Source of the DNA: Phycisphaerae bacterium
Lineage (GTDB): Bacteria; Planctomycetota; Phycisphaerae; UBA1845; Fen-1342
Length of the DNA: 46,040 nucleotides
NCBI GenBank assembly: GCA_030612705.1
Contig: JAUWNI010000019.1
Span: 1-46,040 of the forward strand
Reading direction: 5' to 3'
Shown piece after piece: positions 10,504-19,150 of the stretch (its first letter is position 1; each line of letters opens with the position of its first letter). The position numbers and the translations under genes are program-made. The notes beneath the pieces were generated by a model. It was not told the origin of the DNA. It did not search any database and saw nothing but the letters and a program-made list of their open reading frames with translations.

Positions 10504-10586
10504 GCGGTCTGGGGCCGCCAAAAGCCTTTTTTAGAATTGGTCGGACGAGAAGTCTCACGCTCGTCCCGCCATGGGAGTGCCGCGAT

Positions 10587-11240
10587 ATGATTCCGGCCAT
10601 TTTAGGTAAAAAAGTCGGCATGACACAGATATTCAACCCGACGGGCAAGTGTGTCCCCGTAACGCTCGTCGAGGCTGGGCCGTGCGTGGTTCTGCAAATC
10701 AAGTCGACCGAAACGAAAGACAAGTACGACGCCGTCCAGCTCGGCTTCGATGATGCCAAGCCGCACCGCGCGACCATGCCCGAGATCGGCCGAGCCCGCA
10801 AGGCCAAGACCGCTCCCAAACGCTTCGTCCGCGAGATCCGCCTGCCCGAGGCTACCGACAAGGCCGTCGGCGACATGATTACCGTCGATATTTTCAAGGA
10901 TGCCGACGTCAAATACGTCGACGTGGTCGGCATCAGCAAGGGCAAAGGCTTTCAGGGCCCGATGAAACGCTGGGGCTTCGGCGGTCAGCCCGCCTCGCAC
11001 GGCGTCGAACGCAAGCACCGCGCACCCGGCAGCATCAACGGCCACGCCACCTACCTCGGCGGCGGTCGCATCAAGAAGGGCAAGAAGATGGGCGGTCAGA
11101 CCGGCAACAAACGCATCACCGCCCGCTGCCAGAGCCTGGTCGAGGTGGACACCGAAAATAATATTCTTTTAATCGAGGGCAGTGTTCCGGGCCCGAACGG
11201 CGGCTACGTGATTGTTCGGAAATCCAAGACACGCTCATAG
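10587..11240 (+). CDS. rplC: 50S ribosomal protein L3
   Basis: L3 is a 23S rRNA binding protein that initiates 50S assembly and reaches into the peptidyl transferase region. The 217-residue protein begins MIPAILGKKVGMTQIF and carries the conserved loop KGKGFQGPMKRWGFGGQPASHGVERKHRAPGSIN, split by short stretches, plus GKKMGGQTGNKR. GGGAG lies about 11 bases before the ATG. The 83-base gap after rpsJ contains GCC followed by six Ts but no clear terminator. Confidence 0.97.
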   Translation: MIPAILGKKVGMTQIFNPTGKCVPVTLVEAGPCVVLQIKSTETKDKYDAVQLGFDDAKPHRATMPEIGRARKAKTAPKRFVREIRLPEATDKAVGDMITVDIFKDADVKYVDVVGISKGKGFQGPMKRWGFGGQPASHGVERKHRAPGSINGHATYLGGGRIKKGKKMGGQTGNKRITARCQSLVEVDTENNILLIEGSVPGPNGGYVIVRKSKTRS

Positions 11241-11253
11241 CAGAATTAAGCTT

Positions 11254-11898
11254 ATGTTGAACGTACCGGTATACAACGAGTCTGGAAAGCAGATCGGCGA
11301 CGAGCAGATCGACGAAGCCCTGCTGGGCGGCGTGCTTAACCACGCCTTGCTCAAGCAAGCCATCGTCATGTACCACGCCAATCGCCGACAGGGAAACGTC
11401 GCGCAGAAGACCCGTGCCGAAGTCGTCGGGTCGTCCCGCAAGATTTTCCGGCAAAAGGGAACCGGCCGCGCACGTATGGGCAACGTCCGCACACCAGTAC
11501 GTCGCGGTGGTGGGCGTGCTTTTCCGCGTAAGCAGCGTGACTATCGGCAGGACATGCCCAGGAAAATGCGGCGCATGGCCCGCCAACAGGCCGTCCTGGC
11601 CAAAATCCAGAGTTCCGAAGCCCTGATTGTGGATGGGGTGAAGTTCGACGAGCCGAAGACCAAACGCTTCGCCGCCCTGCTGGGCGCCTTGCAGGCCGAT
11701 CGCGGGTGCGTTTTCGCGACCAACGGCGTCGACGCAAACCTGCTCAAAAGCGGGCGCAATCTGCAACGGGCCAACATCGTCAACGTCGCCGACCTGAACG
11801 CTTTTGATATTCTCGCGCGGCGACGACTGGTCTTTACCAGGGATGCTTTCGAGACTTTCCGGCAGGCGGCCGCCGCGGCTGGAAAGGCGGGTGAGTAG
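11254..11898 (+). CDS. rplD: 50S ribosomal protein L4
   Basis: L4 lines the exit tunnel and in enterobacteria also represses its own operon. I use the ATG at 11254 (MLNVPVYNESGKQ; 214 residues), 13 bases after the rplC stop; an earlier in-frame start at 11212 would overlap rplC and adds no conserved sequence. Family signatures are visible: QKTRAEVVGSSRKIFRQKGTGRARMG, RTPVRRGGGRAFPRK, and a C-terminal NVADLNAFDILARRRLVFT. Confidence 0.95.
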   Translation: MLNVPVYNESGKQIGDEQIDEALLGGVLNHALLKQAIVMYHANRRQGNVAQKTRAEVVGSSRKIFRQKGTGRARMGNVRTPVRRGGGRAFPRKQRDYRQDMPRKMRRMARQQAVLAKIQSSEALIVDGVKFDEPKTKRFAALLGALQADRGCVFATNGVDANLLKSGRNLQRANIVNVADLNAFDILARRRLVFTRDAFETFRQAAAAAGKAGE

Positions 11899-11900
11899 CC

Positions 11901-12194
11901 ATGGATCTATATCATATTGTTGTCCGGCCGCTGATCACCGAGAAAAGCACCCACCAGGCCACGCGTCATACCGCCACTCGCGGCGGAGCCTACAGCTTCG
12001 AAGTGCATCCCGACGCCAACAAGACGCAGATCAAGGACGCCGTTCAGAAACTCTACGGCGTCCGTGTTATGTCGGTCCGCACGTCGAACAAGCAGGGCAA
12101 GCGGCGGCGGGTCCGCTGGCGCTGGGGCCGTACGCGGCAAACGAAAAAGGCCGTCGTGGTCGTCGATCACAACAGCCACATCGACCTATTCTGA
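11901..12194 (+). CDS. rplW: 50S ribosomal protein L23
   Basis: L23 sits at the tunnel exit and is the docking site for trigger factor and the signal recognition particle. The protein has 97 residues, normal length. Signatures are IVVRPLITEKST at the start, YSFEVHPDANKTQIKDAVQKLYGVRV in the centre and a basic loop. It begins two bases after the rplD stop (TAGCC then ATG), so translation is probably coupled. Confidence 0.95.
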   Translation: MDLYHIVVRPLITEKSTHQATRHTATRGGAYSFEVHPDANKTQIKDAVQKLYGVRVMSVRTSNKQGKRRRVRWRWGRTRQTKKAVVVVDHNSHIDLF

Positions 12195-12233
12195 CCGCGC
12201 GCAGGATGAAGGTGGAAGCCAAAAGGTAGTCAC

Positions 12234-13106
12234 ATGGGCATAAGAATATACAAACCAACCTCTCCCGGTCGGCGAAACTCCAGCGTAAACGACTACGCCG
12301 AGATTACGCACCGCTACAAGAACCGGCCCGAGAAGTCCCTGACCGAACCGCTCAAGAAGACCGGCGGCCGCAACCACCACGGCAAGATCACCTCCTGGCA
12401 GCGCGGCGGTGGAAACAAGCGACGTTATCGCATCATCGACTTCAAGCGCCTCACCGACGACAAGCCGGCCAACGTGGTCGAGATTCAATACGACCCCAAC
12501 CGCTCCTGCCACATTGCCCTGATCGAGTACGAGCCGGGTCGGCGGGCATATATTCTCGCCCCGCGCGGGCTGAAGGCCGGCGACACGGTCGAGAGCGGCG
12601 AGAAGGTCGAGCCCAAGGTCGGCAATGCCATGCCGCTGTCAGGCATTCCGACCGGCATGAGCATTCACAACGTAGAAATGACCGCCGGCCAAGGCGGCAA
12701 GCTGGTCCGCTCGGCGGGCGGGGTGGCCACGCTCATGGCTCGCGAGGGCAACTGGGCCACCATCCGGCTACCCTCGGGCGAAATGCGACACGTGCGCGTC
12801 GAGTGCCGGGCCACCATCGGCCAGATTGGGAACCTAGACCATCAAAACGTGCGACTCGGCAAAGCCGGCCGCAATCGATATCTCGGCCGGCGCCCACACG
12901 TGCGTGGCACGGCGATGAACCCCGTGGCCCACCCACTGGGCGGAGGCGAGGGACGGAGCGGCGGCGGGCGCCACCCCTGTTCACCGTGGGGCAAGCCCGC
13001 CAAGGGCGGGCGTACCCGCAGCCCGCGGGCACGGTCAAACCGCCGAATCATCCGGCGACGCAAGAGCGTGCGGTACGGGCTGGTTAAGCTTCGGCGGAAG
13101 AAGTAG
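12234..13106 (+). CDS. rplB: 50S ribosomal protein L2
   Basis: L2 is a primary 23S rRNA binder needed for subunit joining and peptidyl transfer. The 290-residue sequence has the conserved N-terminus ([18 protein letters not shown]), the RNA-binding core ([26 protein letters not shown]) and the C-terminal [21 protein letters not shown], with the histidine of the catalytic-centre loop intact. A basic tail [19 protein letters not shown] follows. Slightly longer than the usual 270-280 residues. Confidence 0.97.
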   Translation: MGIRIYKPTSPGRRNSSVNDYAEITHRYKNRPEKSLTEPLKKTGGRNHHGKITSWQRGGGNKRRYRIIDFKRLTDDKPANVVEIQYDPNRSCHIALIEYEPGRRAYILAPRGLKAGDTVESGEKVEPKVGNAMPLSGIPTGMSIHNVEMTAGQGGKLVRSAGGVATLMAREGNWATIRLPSGEMRHVRVECRATIGQIGNLDHQNVRLGKAGRNRYLGRRPHVRGTAMNPVAHPLGGGEGRSGGGRHPCSPWGKPAKGGRTRSPRARSNRRIIRRRKSVRYGLVKLRRKK

Positions 13107-13134
13107 CCGGACGAGATGGCAGGAAGGACGATCG

Positions 13135-13407
13135 ATGAGTCGTAGCCTGAAAAAAGGTCCGTACGTGGACGAGGTTCTGTTCGAGAAGGCGATCAAGGCC
13201 CGCGAAACCGGTTCCACCATGCCGATCAAGGTCTGGAACCGGTCCTGCACGATCGTGCCCGAGTTTGTCGGGCAGAATTTCGACGTTCACAACGGCAAGG
13301 TGTTTATGCGGGTTTACGTGACGGAAGACATGGTCGGGCACAAGCTGGGCGAGTTCGCCCCCACCCGCAACTTCCGCACGCATACCAGCCGTCAGGTAAG
13401 AAAATAG
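13135..13407 (+). CDS. rpsS: 30S ribosomal protein S19
   Basis: S19 is a head protein that contacts S13 and the A-site tRNA. The protein is 90 residues, full length. It reads MSRSLKKGPYVDEVLFEKA, then WNRSCTIVPEFVGQNFDVHNGKVF and GHKLGEFAPTRNFRTH, all family motifs. GGAAGGACG precedes the ATG. Intact and colinear with the standard operon. Confidence 0.97.
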   Translation: MSRSLKKGPYVDEVLFEKAIKARETGSTMPIKVWNRSCTIVPEFVGQNFDVHNGKVFMRVYVTEDMVGHKLGEFAPTRNFRTHTSRQVRK

Positions 13408-13421
13408 GGAGCCGCTCGATC

Positions 13422-13754
13422 ATGGCGTGGATCGCCAAACATCGTTACGCACGTATCTCGGAGCGCAAGGTACGGCTCGTGGCCGACATGATCCGCGGTC
13501 GCGACTGCGACCAGGCCGTGGAACTGCTCAAATTCACGCATAAGCGCGCGGCTTCCATGATCAACCGCGTGCTGCACTCGGCGATGGCCAACGCCAACGA
13601 AAAGGAAGCGGCCATGAACAAGCTGTACGTCTCCGGCGCGCGGGTCGATCCCGGGCCGATCATCAAGCGTTTTCGTCCGAAGGATCGTGGCCGGGCTCAT
13701 GCGATCCAGAAACGCACGAGCCACATAATCATCAGCGTCGACGAGAGAGGCTAA
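13422..13754 (+). CDS. rplV: 50S ribosomal protein L22
   Basis: L22 lines the exit tunnel and contacts all six 23S rRNA domains. The protein is 110 residues long. The hallmark loop (INRVLHSAMANANEKEAAM, then RFRPKDRGRAHAIQKRTSHI) is complete; this loop narrows the tunnel and is where macrolide-resistance changes occur in other bacteria. The start (MAWIAKHRYARISERKVRLVADMIRG) is normal. It lies 14 bases after rpsS. Confidence 0.96.
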   Translation: MAWIAKHRYARISERKVRLVADMIRGRDCDQAVELLKFTHKRAASMINRVLHSAMANANEKEAAMNKLYVSGARVDPGPIIKRFRPKDRGRAHAIQKRTSHIIISVDERG

Positions 13755-13757
13755 GCC

Positions 13758-14462
13758 GTGGGTCAAAAGTGCAATCCAATCGGTTTTCGGGTTGGGATCA
13801 CCGACGGGTGGAAATCGCGCTGGTACGCGCCAAAGTCCGCCTTCGGAACGTTCCTGGTCGAGGATGAGAAAATCCGCCGCTTCATCGACAAAGAGCTGAA
13901 CAAGAAGCCGCCCTTCGCGAGCGTCTCCAAGATCGAAATCGAGCGGACGCGTGACGAAGTCAAGGTAATCCTGCACACGGCCCGGCCCGGCATGGTCATC
14001 GGAGCCAAGGGGGCCGAGGTCGACAAGCTGCGCGAGCGGCTCGAAGACCTGATCGAACGCCGCGTCAACGTCTCGATCATTGAAATCAAGTACCCCGATC
14101 TCGACGCGAACCTGGTCGCCTCGAACATCGGCGAGCAATTGAAGAAACGCACCAGTTTCCGCCGCGTTATGAAAACGAAATGCGAAGCGGCAATGGGAGC
14201 CGGGGCCAAGGGCGTCAAGATTGTGTGTTCCGGCCGATTGGGCGGGGCCGAAATGGCCCGCACCGAAAAGCAGATGCTCGGGTCGATCCCCCTGCAAACG
14301 CTTCAGGCCAACGTGGACTACGCCGTCGTTCATGCCGTCACCAAGGTCGGCACGATCGGCGTAAAGGTTTGGATCTACAAGGGCATGTTCGGCGAAGAGG
14401 AGGCGGCCCGCGCGGAGGGCGCCGGCGCCGGCGACCGCTTCCGCCGACGTAGCCGTCGCTAA
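13758..14462 (+). CDS. rpsC: 30S ribosomal protein S3
   Basis: S3 lies at the mRNA entry channel and takes part in mRNA unwinding. The 234-residue protein starts with GTG three bases after the rplV stop (MGQKCNPIGFRVGITDGWKSRWYA). The KH-domain GxxG loop is visible (GMVIGAKGAEVDKLRERL), as is the C-terminal domain (GRLGGAEMARTEKQMLGSIPLQTL, KVWIYKGMFGEE). The tail is alanine/glycine rich and basic (RFRRRSRR). Confidence 0.96.
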   Translation: MGQKCNPIGFRVGITDGWKSRWYAPKSAFGTFLVEDEKIRRFIDKELNKKPPFASVSKIEIERTRDEVKVILHTARPGMVIGAKGAEVDKLRERLEDLIERRVNVSIIEIKYPDLDANLVASNIGEQLKKRTSFRRVMKTKCEAAMGAGAKGVKIVCSGRLGGAEMARTEKQMLGSIPLQTLQANVDYAVVHAVTKVGTIGVKVWIYKGMFGEEEAARAEGAGAGDRFRRRSRR

Positions 14463-14477
14463 TACAAGGAGAGCCCG

Positions 14478-14900
14478 ATGGCAGCGAATATGCCCAAACG
14501 CGTCAAGTGGCGCAAGTGCCAGAAAGGCCGCATCCGCGGCAACGCATGTCGCGGGAATTCCGTGTCGTTCGGCGAGTACGGGCTGCAAACGGTGGATCCC
14601 GGGCGGATCACATCCCGGCACATCGAGGCCGGGCGGGTGGCGGCGACGCACTTTCTGCACCGCGAGGGCCGCGTTTATGTCCGTCTTTTTCCGCACAAGC
14701 CGATTTCGTCCAAACCGCTCGAAACCCGAATGGGCAAGGGTAAGGGCGAAACCGCCATCTGGGCCGCCCTGGTCAAGCCCGGCACGGTGATGTTCGAGAT
14801 CGGGGGCGTGGCCGAGGAGGTCGCCAAGGAGGCCCTGCTCCGCATCGCCCACAAGATGCCCGTGAGGACGCGTTTTATAGCCCGGCGGCACGCCGTCTAG
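14478..14900 (+). CDS. rplP: 50S ribosomal protein L16
   Basis: L16 helps position tRNA at the A site. The 140-residue sequence is full length, with PKRVKWRKCQKGRIRGNA near the start, FGEYGLQTVDPGRITSRHIEAGR, the RVFPHKPIS-type loop (here RLFPHKPISSKP) and RMGKGKGETAIWAALVKPG. A GGAG site stands eight bases upstream of the ATG. Confidence 0.96.
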   Translation: MAANMPKRVKWRKCQKGRIRGNACRGNSVSFGEYGLQTVDPGRITSRHIEAGRVAATHFLHREGRVYVRLFPHKPISSKPLETRMGKGKGETAIWAALVKPGTVMFEIGGVAEEVAKEALLRIAHKMPVRTRFIARRHAV

Positions 14901-14910
14901 GACGTTAATA

Positions 14911-15153
14911 ATGAAGCTCGAAGAAATCCGTTCCATGAAATCGAACGAGCTGCACGACGAGTTGGAACGACTCCGTCGGCATATGTTTAATCTGCGCGCC
15001 CAGGCCGTGACCGAAAAGCTCGAGGATCCCAACCAGATCACCAGAACCCGCAAGGACATTGCCCGCGTGCTCACCATTCTCAAACAGCGCGGCGAAGAGA
15101 ATATCGAACAGACCCAAGCACACCTGACGGCGGAGGCCGCAAGGAACAGATAG
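14911..15153 (+). CDS. rpmC: 50S ribosomal protein L29
   Basis: L29 is a small helical-hairpin protein beside the tunnel exit. This copy has 80 residues, slightly longer than the usual 60-70 because of a C-terminal tail (EENIEQTQAHLTAEAARNR). The core pattern MKLEEIRSMKSNELHDELERLRRHMFNLRAQ and IARVLTILKQR is typical. No Shine-Dalgarno is evident in the ten bases after rplP, so coupling to rplP translation is likely. Confidence 0.92.
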   Translation: MKLEEIRSMKSNELHDELERLRRHMFNLRAQAVTEKLEDPNQITRTRKDIARVLTILKQRGEENIEQTQAHLTAEAARNR

Positions 15154-15186
15154 TCGGCTCCCAAGCCGCGGATGAGGCTCAGTACT

Positions 15187-15498
15187 ATGGCAGCGGAAGC
15201 ACCAGGACAAGCAGTCGTTTCTCCGGCGAAGAAACGCAACAAACGCCCGACCCGGCTCGGCGTCGTCACGTCGGACAAACGCGACAAGACGATTACGGTG
15301 ACGGTCTCGTATTTGGTCAAGCACCCGAAGTACGGCAAGTACATCCGCCGCCGAACCCTGCTTCACGCCCACGACGAGCAGAATGAGGCCGCCGCGGGCG
15401 ACAAGGTCGAGATCGTGATGTGCCGCCCACTCAGCAAGACCAAGTGCTGGCGGCTGGTCCGGATCGTCGATCAGGCACCGCGGGGAGGTGCCGCTTGA
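15187..15498 (+). CDS. rpsQ: 30S ribosomal protein S17
   Basis: S17 is an OB-fold primary 16S rRNA binder. I choose the ATG at 15187 (103 residues) because GAGG lies about nine bases upstream; an ATG at 15172 adds only MRLST. Core motifs are [36 protein letters not shown] and [24 protein letters not shown]. An N-terminal extension of about 22 residues, rich in alanine and lysine, precedes the usual start of the fold. Its TGA stop overlaps the TTG start of rplN. Confidence 0.93.
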   Translation: MAAEAPGQAVVSPAKKRNKRPTRLGVVTSDKRDKTITVTVSYLVKHPKYGKYIRRRTLLHAHDEQNEAAAGDKVEIVMCRPLSKTKCWRLVRIVDQAPRGGAA

Positions 15499-15884
15499 TC
15501 CAGTCGTACAGCTATCTCGACGTCGCCGACAACACCGGCGCCAAGAAGCTCCAGTGCATCCAGGTGCTCAAGGGCTCGTCGGCGCGCAGGCGCAAGAAGC
15601 GGCTGATCCACGGAGGCGTGGGTGACATCGCCGTCTGCTCCGTCAAGGTCGCCATGCCCGCCGCGGAAATCAAGAAAGGCGACAAGATCCGTTGCGTGAT
15701 CGTCCGCACGAAATATCCCACTCGCCGCCCGGACGGGACATACGTCCGCTTCGACAGTAACGCGGCGGTGATCATCGACGAGGACGGAAACCCCAAGGGC
15801 ACGCGCGTATTCGGGGCCGTGGCCCGCGAGTTGCGTGAGAAGAACTTCACCAAAATCATCTCGCTGGCCGAGGAGGTGTGGTAA
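15495..15884 (+). CDS. rplN: 50S ribosomal protein L14
   Basis: L14 binds 23S rRNA at the subunit interface. The only sensible start is TTG at 15495, overlapping the rpsQ stop as TTGA, with GGGGAGG ten bases upstream; an upstream ATG frame at 15420 would lie inside rpsQ. The resulting 129-residue protein reads [22 protein letters not shown] and continues with [27 protein letters not shown] and [28 protein letters not shown], all family motifs. Strong translational coupling with rpsQ is expected. Confidence 0.94.
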   Translation: MIQSYSYLDVADNTGAKKLQCIQVLKGSSARRRKKRLIHGGVGDIAVCSVKVAMPAAEIKKGDKIRCVIVRTKYPTRRPDGTYVRFDSNAAVIIDEDGNPKGTRVFGAVARELREKNFTKIISLAEEVW

Positions 15885-15886
15885 CG

Positions 15887-16255
15887 ATGGCGGCACGCAT
15901 CCGTAAAGACGACATCGTCGAAGTCATCTCCGGCGACAACAAGGGCGCCCAGGGTAAGGTTCTGAAGGTTTACACCGACAAGAACCGCGTGCTGATCGAA
16001 GGCGTCAACGTGGTCTACCGCCACGTCCGCCGCAGCCGGCAACACCCCCAGGGCGGCCGGATTCGGCGGGAAGCCCCGATCCACGTCTCGAACGTACAGC
16101 CGATCGATCCCAAGACCGGCAAGGGCACGCGAGTGCGGTTCAATGTTGAACGTAAGGCCGGCCGCGCCGTCTCGAAGCAGCGCGTCAGCCTCTCCGGGAC
16201 CGTGCTAAGTGAAGTGACCCGCGGTAAGACGCAATCCGCGGGCGGGCGGGAGTAG
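15887..16255 (+). CDS. rplX: 50S ribosomal protein L24
   Basis: L24 is a KOW-domain assembly initiator of the 50S subunit. The ATG at 15887 gives 122 residues (MAARIRKDDIVEVISGDNKGAQGKV), with GAGGAGG in the end of rplN serving as ribosome binding site; an ATG nine bases earlier is also in frame. The KOW motif and the segment VEGVNVVYRH-like (here IEGVNVVYRHVRRS) and EAPIHVSNVQPIDPKTGK are standard. A basic/polar C-terminal tail follows. Confidence 0.94.
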   Translation: MAARIRKDDIVEVISGDNKGAQGKVLKVYTDKNRVLIEGVNVVYRHVRRSRQHPQGGRIRREAPIHVSNVQPIDPKTGKGTRVRFNVERKAGRAVSKQRVSLSGTVLSEVTRGKTQSAGGRE

Positions 16256-16258
16256 CCG

Positions 16259-16819
16259 ATGGCACGATTGCTAGAAAAATACAAGACCGAAATCGCCGAC
16301 AAGCTCAGGCAGGAGTTGGGCCGCGACAACATTATGTCCATCCCGAGACTGCGGAAGATCGTCGTATCGACCGGCTTGGGCAAGGCGGTGCAGGAAGGCG
16401 TATCGAAGGCCGCCGAGACGCGGCGCTTCACCGAGGCCCAGGCGCATCTGACGACGATTACCGGACAGCGACCGGCAATCACCAAGGCCCGTAAGAGCGT
16501 CTCGAACTTCAAGGTTCGCAAAGGCTATGACGTCGGCCTGAAGGTCACGCTGCGCGGCAAGCAGATGTACGAGTTCCTCGATCGGCTCGTGGCGCTGGCG
16601 ATCCCCCGCGTTCGCGACTTTCGCGGGCTGAACCCGTCCAGCTTTGACGGGCACGGCAACTACGGGCTGGGTCTGTCCGAATACGGGGTCTTCCCCGAAA
16701 TCAACCCGGACAAAGTTACGTTTCAGCAGGGCATGAACATTACGATCTGTACGACGGCCGGCAACGACGCCGAAGCCCGGCAACTGTTGACGCATCTGGG
16801 CATGCCGTTCAGGACCTAG
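16259..16819 (+). CDS. rplE: 50S ribosomal protein L5
   Basis: L5 binds 5S rRNA and bridges to S13 in the 30S head. The 186-residue protein is full length. Signatures: [62 protein letters not shown], and the C-terminal [14 protein letters not shown]. It starts three bases after rplX, with GGCGGGAG just upstream. Confidence 0.96.
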   Translation: MARLLEKYKTEIADKLRQELGRDNIMSIPRLRKIVVSTGLGKAVQEGVSKAAETRRFTEAQAHLTTITGQRPAITKARKSVSNFKVRKGYDVGLKVTLRGKQMYEFLDRLVALAIPRVRDFRGLNPSSFDGHGNYGLGLSEYGVFPEINPDKVTFQQGMNITICTTAGNDAEARQLLTHLGMPFRT

Positions 16820-16827
16820 AGGATACG

Positions 16828-17013
16828 ATGGCTCGACTGGCATTGAAACTCAAGGCGAAGCGCAAGCCGAAGTACTCCGCGCGGGGGTATACGCGCTGCG
16901 AAATCTGCGGGCGGCCCCGCGCCGTTTACCGGAAATTCCGTATTTGTCGGGTTTGCTTCCGGGAACTGGCCAACCACGGACTTATTCCGGGCGTGCGCAA
17001 GGCTAGCTGGTAA
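16828..17013 (+). CDS. rpsZ: 30S ribosomal protein S14, zinc-binding short form
   Basis: This 61-residue protein is the short type Z form of S14, with an intact zinc ribbon: C24, C27, C40 and C43 in [21 protein letters not shown]14 sits in the 30S head near S19. The position between rplE and rpsH is the standard one. It retains all four cysteines, unlike the longer zinc-independent paralogue found in some bacteria; no such paralogue is in this window. Confidence 0.95.
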   Translation: MARLALKLKAKRKPKYSARGYTRCEICGRPRAVYRKFRICRVCFRELANHGLIPGVRKASW

Positions 17014-17025
17014 GGATGATGGTAG

Positions 17026-17424
17026 ATGGCAACTTCTGATCCGATCGCTGACATGCTGACCCGCATCCGCAACGCCGTCCGCATCGGCCACAAGCGTCTG
17101 CACGCCAAGCGCAGCAAGGTCTGCCTCGGCATCGCGCGGGTTCTCAAGGAAGAAGGCTATATCACCGACTTCGACTCGATCGACGACACCAACCAGGGTG
17201 AGATTCGCATCGATCTGAAGTACGGCGAACGTGGTGAAATGGTGATCCAGAACCTCAAACGAGTAAGCCGACCAAGCTGCCGTGTTTATCGCGGCGCCGA
17301 GGATCTGCCGAGCGTGCTCGACGGTCTGGGCATCGTGATTGTCTCGACCAGCCGCGGGGTCTTGAGCGACCGGCAGTGCCGGGAACAGAATGTCGGCGGC
17401 GAGTTGTTGTGTACGGTATGGTGA
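17026..17424 (+). CDS. rpsH: 30S ribosomal protein S8
   Basis: S8 is a central-domain 16S rRNA binder and, in E. coli, the repressor of the spc operon. The 132-residue protein reads ATSDPIADMLTRIRNAVRIGH and ends in the family signature STSRGVLSDRQCREQNVGGELLCTVW. Full length, with no oddity apart from a cysteine-rich C-terminus. Its stop is five bases before the rplF start. Confidence 0.96.
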   Translation: MATSDPIADMLTRIRNAVRIGHKRLHAKRSKVCLGIARVLKEEGYITDFDSIDDTNQGEIRIDLKYGERGEMVIQNLKRVSRPSCRVYRGAEDLPSVLDGLGIVIVSTSRGVLSDRQCREQNVGGELLCTVW

Positions 17425-17428
17425 TTCG

Positions 17429-18022
17429 ATGTCACGAATAGGAAAAAAACCGGTCCTGCTGCCCAGCGGCGTCAAGGTGAACATCGCCGGGCGCGGCGTC
17501 AAAGTTTCCGGCCCGAAGGGCGAGCTCAACTGGACCGCCCCGGACCCGATCGACGTCAAGCTCGACGACAACGACGTGGTCGTCACCCGGCCGGACGACC
17601 AGTCCCGCAACCGGGCCCTGCACGGGCTGACGCGCTCGCTGATCGCCAACATGGTCGAGGGTGTCAGCAAGGGTTACGAGATCAAGCTGGAAATCTACGG
17701 CACCGGTTACAACGCCAAGTTGCAGGGCAAGCAGCTTTGGCTGAACGTCGGCTTCATGGGTCGCGGGCACAACAATCCCGCCCAATTCATGATCGATATC
17801 CCCGCCGGAATCGAGATCGACATCAAAACGGAAAACGCCCGAGGCGACACCGATCCCGCCCGGTTCAGCGTCAAGGGCATCGATAAGCAAGCGGTCGGCC
17901 AGTTTGCCGCCGAACTGCGCAAGCTGCGCAAGCCGGAACCGTACAAGGGCAAGGGCATACGTTACGCCGGTGAGCAGATTCGCCGCAAGGCCGGCAAGGT
18001 CTTCGCCAGCGGCGGAGCATAG
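17429..18022 (+). CDS. rplF: 50S ribosomal protein L6
   Basis: L6 binds helix 97 of 23S rRNA near the factor-binding site. I use the ATG at 17429 ([17 protein letters not shown]; 197 residues); an earlier frame start at 17390 lies inside rpsH and is not conserved. The two L6 domains are visible ([40 protein letters not shown]). Slightly longer than the usual 175-180 residues because of loop insertions near residue 125 and a C-terminal tail. Confidence 0.95.
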   Translation: MSRIGKKPVLLPSGVKVNIAGRGVKVSGPKGELNWTAPDPIDVKLDDNDVVVTRPDDQSRNRALHGLTRSLIANMVEGVSKGYEIKLEIYGTGYNAKLQGKQLWLNVGFMGRGHNNPAQFMIDIPAGIEIDIKTENARGDTDPARFSVKGIDKQAVGQFAAELRKLRKPEPYKGKGIRYAGEQIRRKAGKVFASGGA

Positions 18023-18048
18023 TCGTATCGGTAGCAAGGATAGACGGT

Positions 18049-18417
18049 ATGAGAGTGGAATTGATCAAACGTGTTCGCCAGGCCAGACGCAAGAAACGTG
18101 TCCGCAAGATAGTCTCCGGCACGCCGGACACGCCGCGCCTGGCGGTCTCGCGCTCGCACCGCAACATTAGTGCTCAGATTATCGACGATCTGAGTGGGCG
18201 CACGCTCTTCGGGCTCTCCACGCGGGGCAAAGAGCTGCGTGGCGAGTTTCCTTACGCCGGGAACATCAAGGCGGCCGCGGCGCTCGGGAAGACCCTCGGC
18301 GAAAAAGCCGCGGCACTCGGTATCACGAAAGTCTGTTTTGATCGCGGAGGTTGCAAGTATCACGGCCGGGTGAAAGCCCTGGCCGACGCGGCCCGCGAAG
18401 CCGGCCTCAAGTTCTAA
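18049..18417 (+). CDS. rplR: 50S ribosomal protein L18
   Basis: L18 binds 5S rRNA together with L5 and L25. The protein has 122 residues. The family pattern is clear: [38 protein letters not shown], then [19 protein letters not shown] and [27 protein letters not shown]. An AGGA site lies about ten bases before the ATG. Confidence 0.96.
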   Translation: MRVELIKRVRQARRKKRVRKIVSGTPDTPRLAVSRSHRNISAQIIDDLSGRTLFGLSTRGKELRGEFPYAGNIKAAAALGKTLGEKAAALGITKVCFDRGGCKYHGRVKALADAAREAGLKF

Positions 18418-18436
18418 CAGCGCAGGGCACCTTTTT

Positions 18437-19150
18437 ATGGCATCAGTGGTAAAAACCAGACAACCCAGACAACCCGGACGAGCAAGAGCAAGAGTAAGAG
18501 AGGAACGCGACGAGCAGGGTTTCGAGGACGTACTCGTCAAGCTCTTCCGCTGTGCCACGGTCGTCAAGGGCGGCCGACGTTTCTCCTTCGGCGCCGTAGT
18601 CGTGGTCGGCGACCGCAAGGGCAAGGTCGGTTACGGCTACGGCAAGGCCAACGAGGTCCCTCCCGCCGTCGAGAAAGGTATCAAACAGGCCAAGCGGCGG
18701 CTGATGGACGTCCCTCTGCGCGGCACGACGATCCCCCATCGCGTCATCGGCCGCTACGGTGCCAGCCGTATTGCCTTGATCCCGGCCAGCGAAGGCACCG
18801 GCGTAATTGCCGGGGCCGCCGCCCGTTCAGTGCTCGAGTTGGCGGGCATCAAGGACGTGTTGACCAAATGTTACGGTTCCACCGCCGCCAAGAACCTTGT
18901 CAAGGCCACGATCGACGGCCTCAAGCAGCTCCGCACGCGCGCCCGGATCGAGGAACTTCGCGGGGTGAAGCTCGACCTCCCGCCCGAGCCGGAACCCGAG
19001 CCCGAACCGCTCAAGGCCCGCGTTGACGAACGGCCCGATGACAAAGCGGACGAGCCGAAGGGGCCGGTCGACGCCGGGGAGACAACCGAAACCACTGACA
19101 CCGACGCCGACCAGACGGCGCCTCAGGATAAGTCTCATGATGCTGAGTGA
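18437..19150 (+). CDS. rpsE: 30S ribosomal protein S5 with acidic C-terminal extension
   Basis: S5 helps maintain decoding fidelity and mRNA unwinding. The core (residues of about 20-185) has the expected double-stranded RNA-binding motif (RRFSFGAVVVVGDRKGKVGYGYGKANEVPPAVEKG) and the second domain (AARSVLELAGIKDVLTKCYGS). The protein is 237 residues against a usual 160-175. The extra C-terminal 50 or so residues are proline/glutamate/aspartate/threonine rich (PPEPEPEPEPLKARVDERPDD and on) and look disordered. The last 14 bases overlap the start of rplO. Confidence 0.94.
   Translation: MASVVKTRQPRQPGRARARVREERDEQGFEDVLVKLFRCATVVKGGRRFSFGAVVVVGDRKGKVGYGYGKANEVPPAVEKGIKQAKRRLMDVPLRGTTIPHRVIGRYGASRIALIPASEGTGVIAGAAARSVLELAGIKDVLTKCYGSTAAKNLVKATIDGLKQLRTRARIEELRGVKLDLPPEPEPEPEPLKARVDERPDDKADEPKGPVDAGETTETTDTDADQTAPQDKSHDAE

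Noticed and set aside
10504..10586. Terminator or attenuator between rpsJ and rplC
   Set aside because: A run of six Ts follows a GCC, but I see no stem strong enough to support it.
13392..15344. 650-codon minus-strand frame
   Set aside because: Antisense shadow across rplV, rpsC, rplP, rpmC and rpsQ; long only because of the GC-rich codon pattern.
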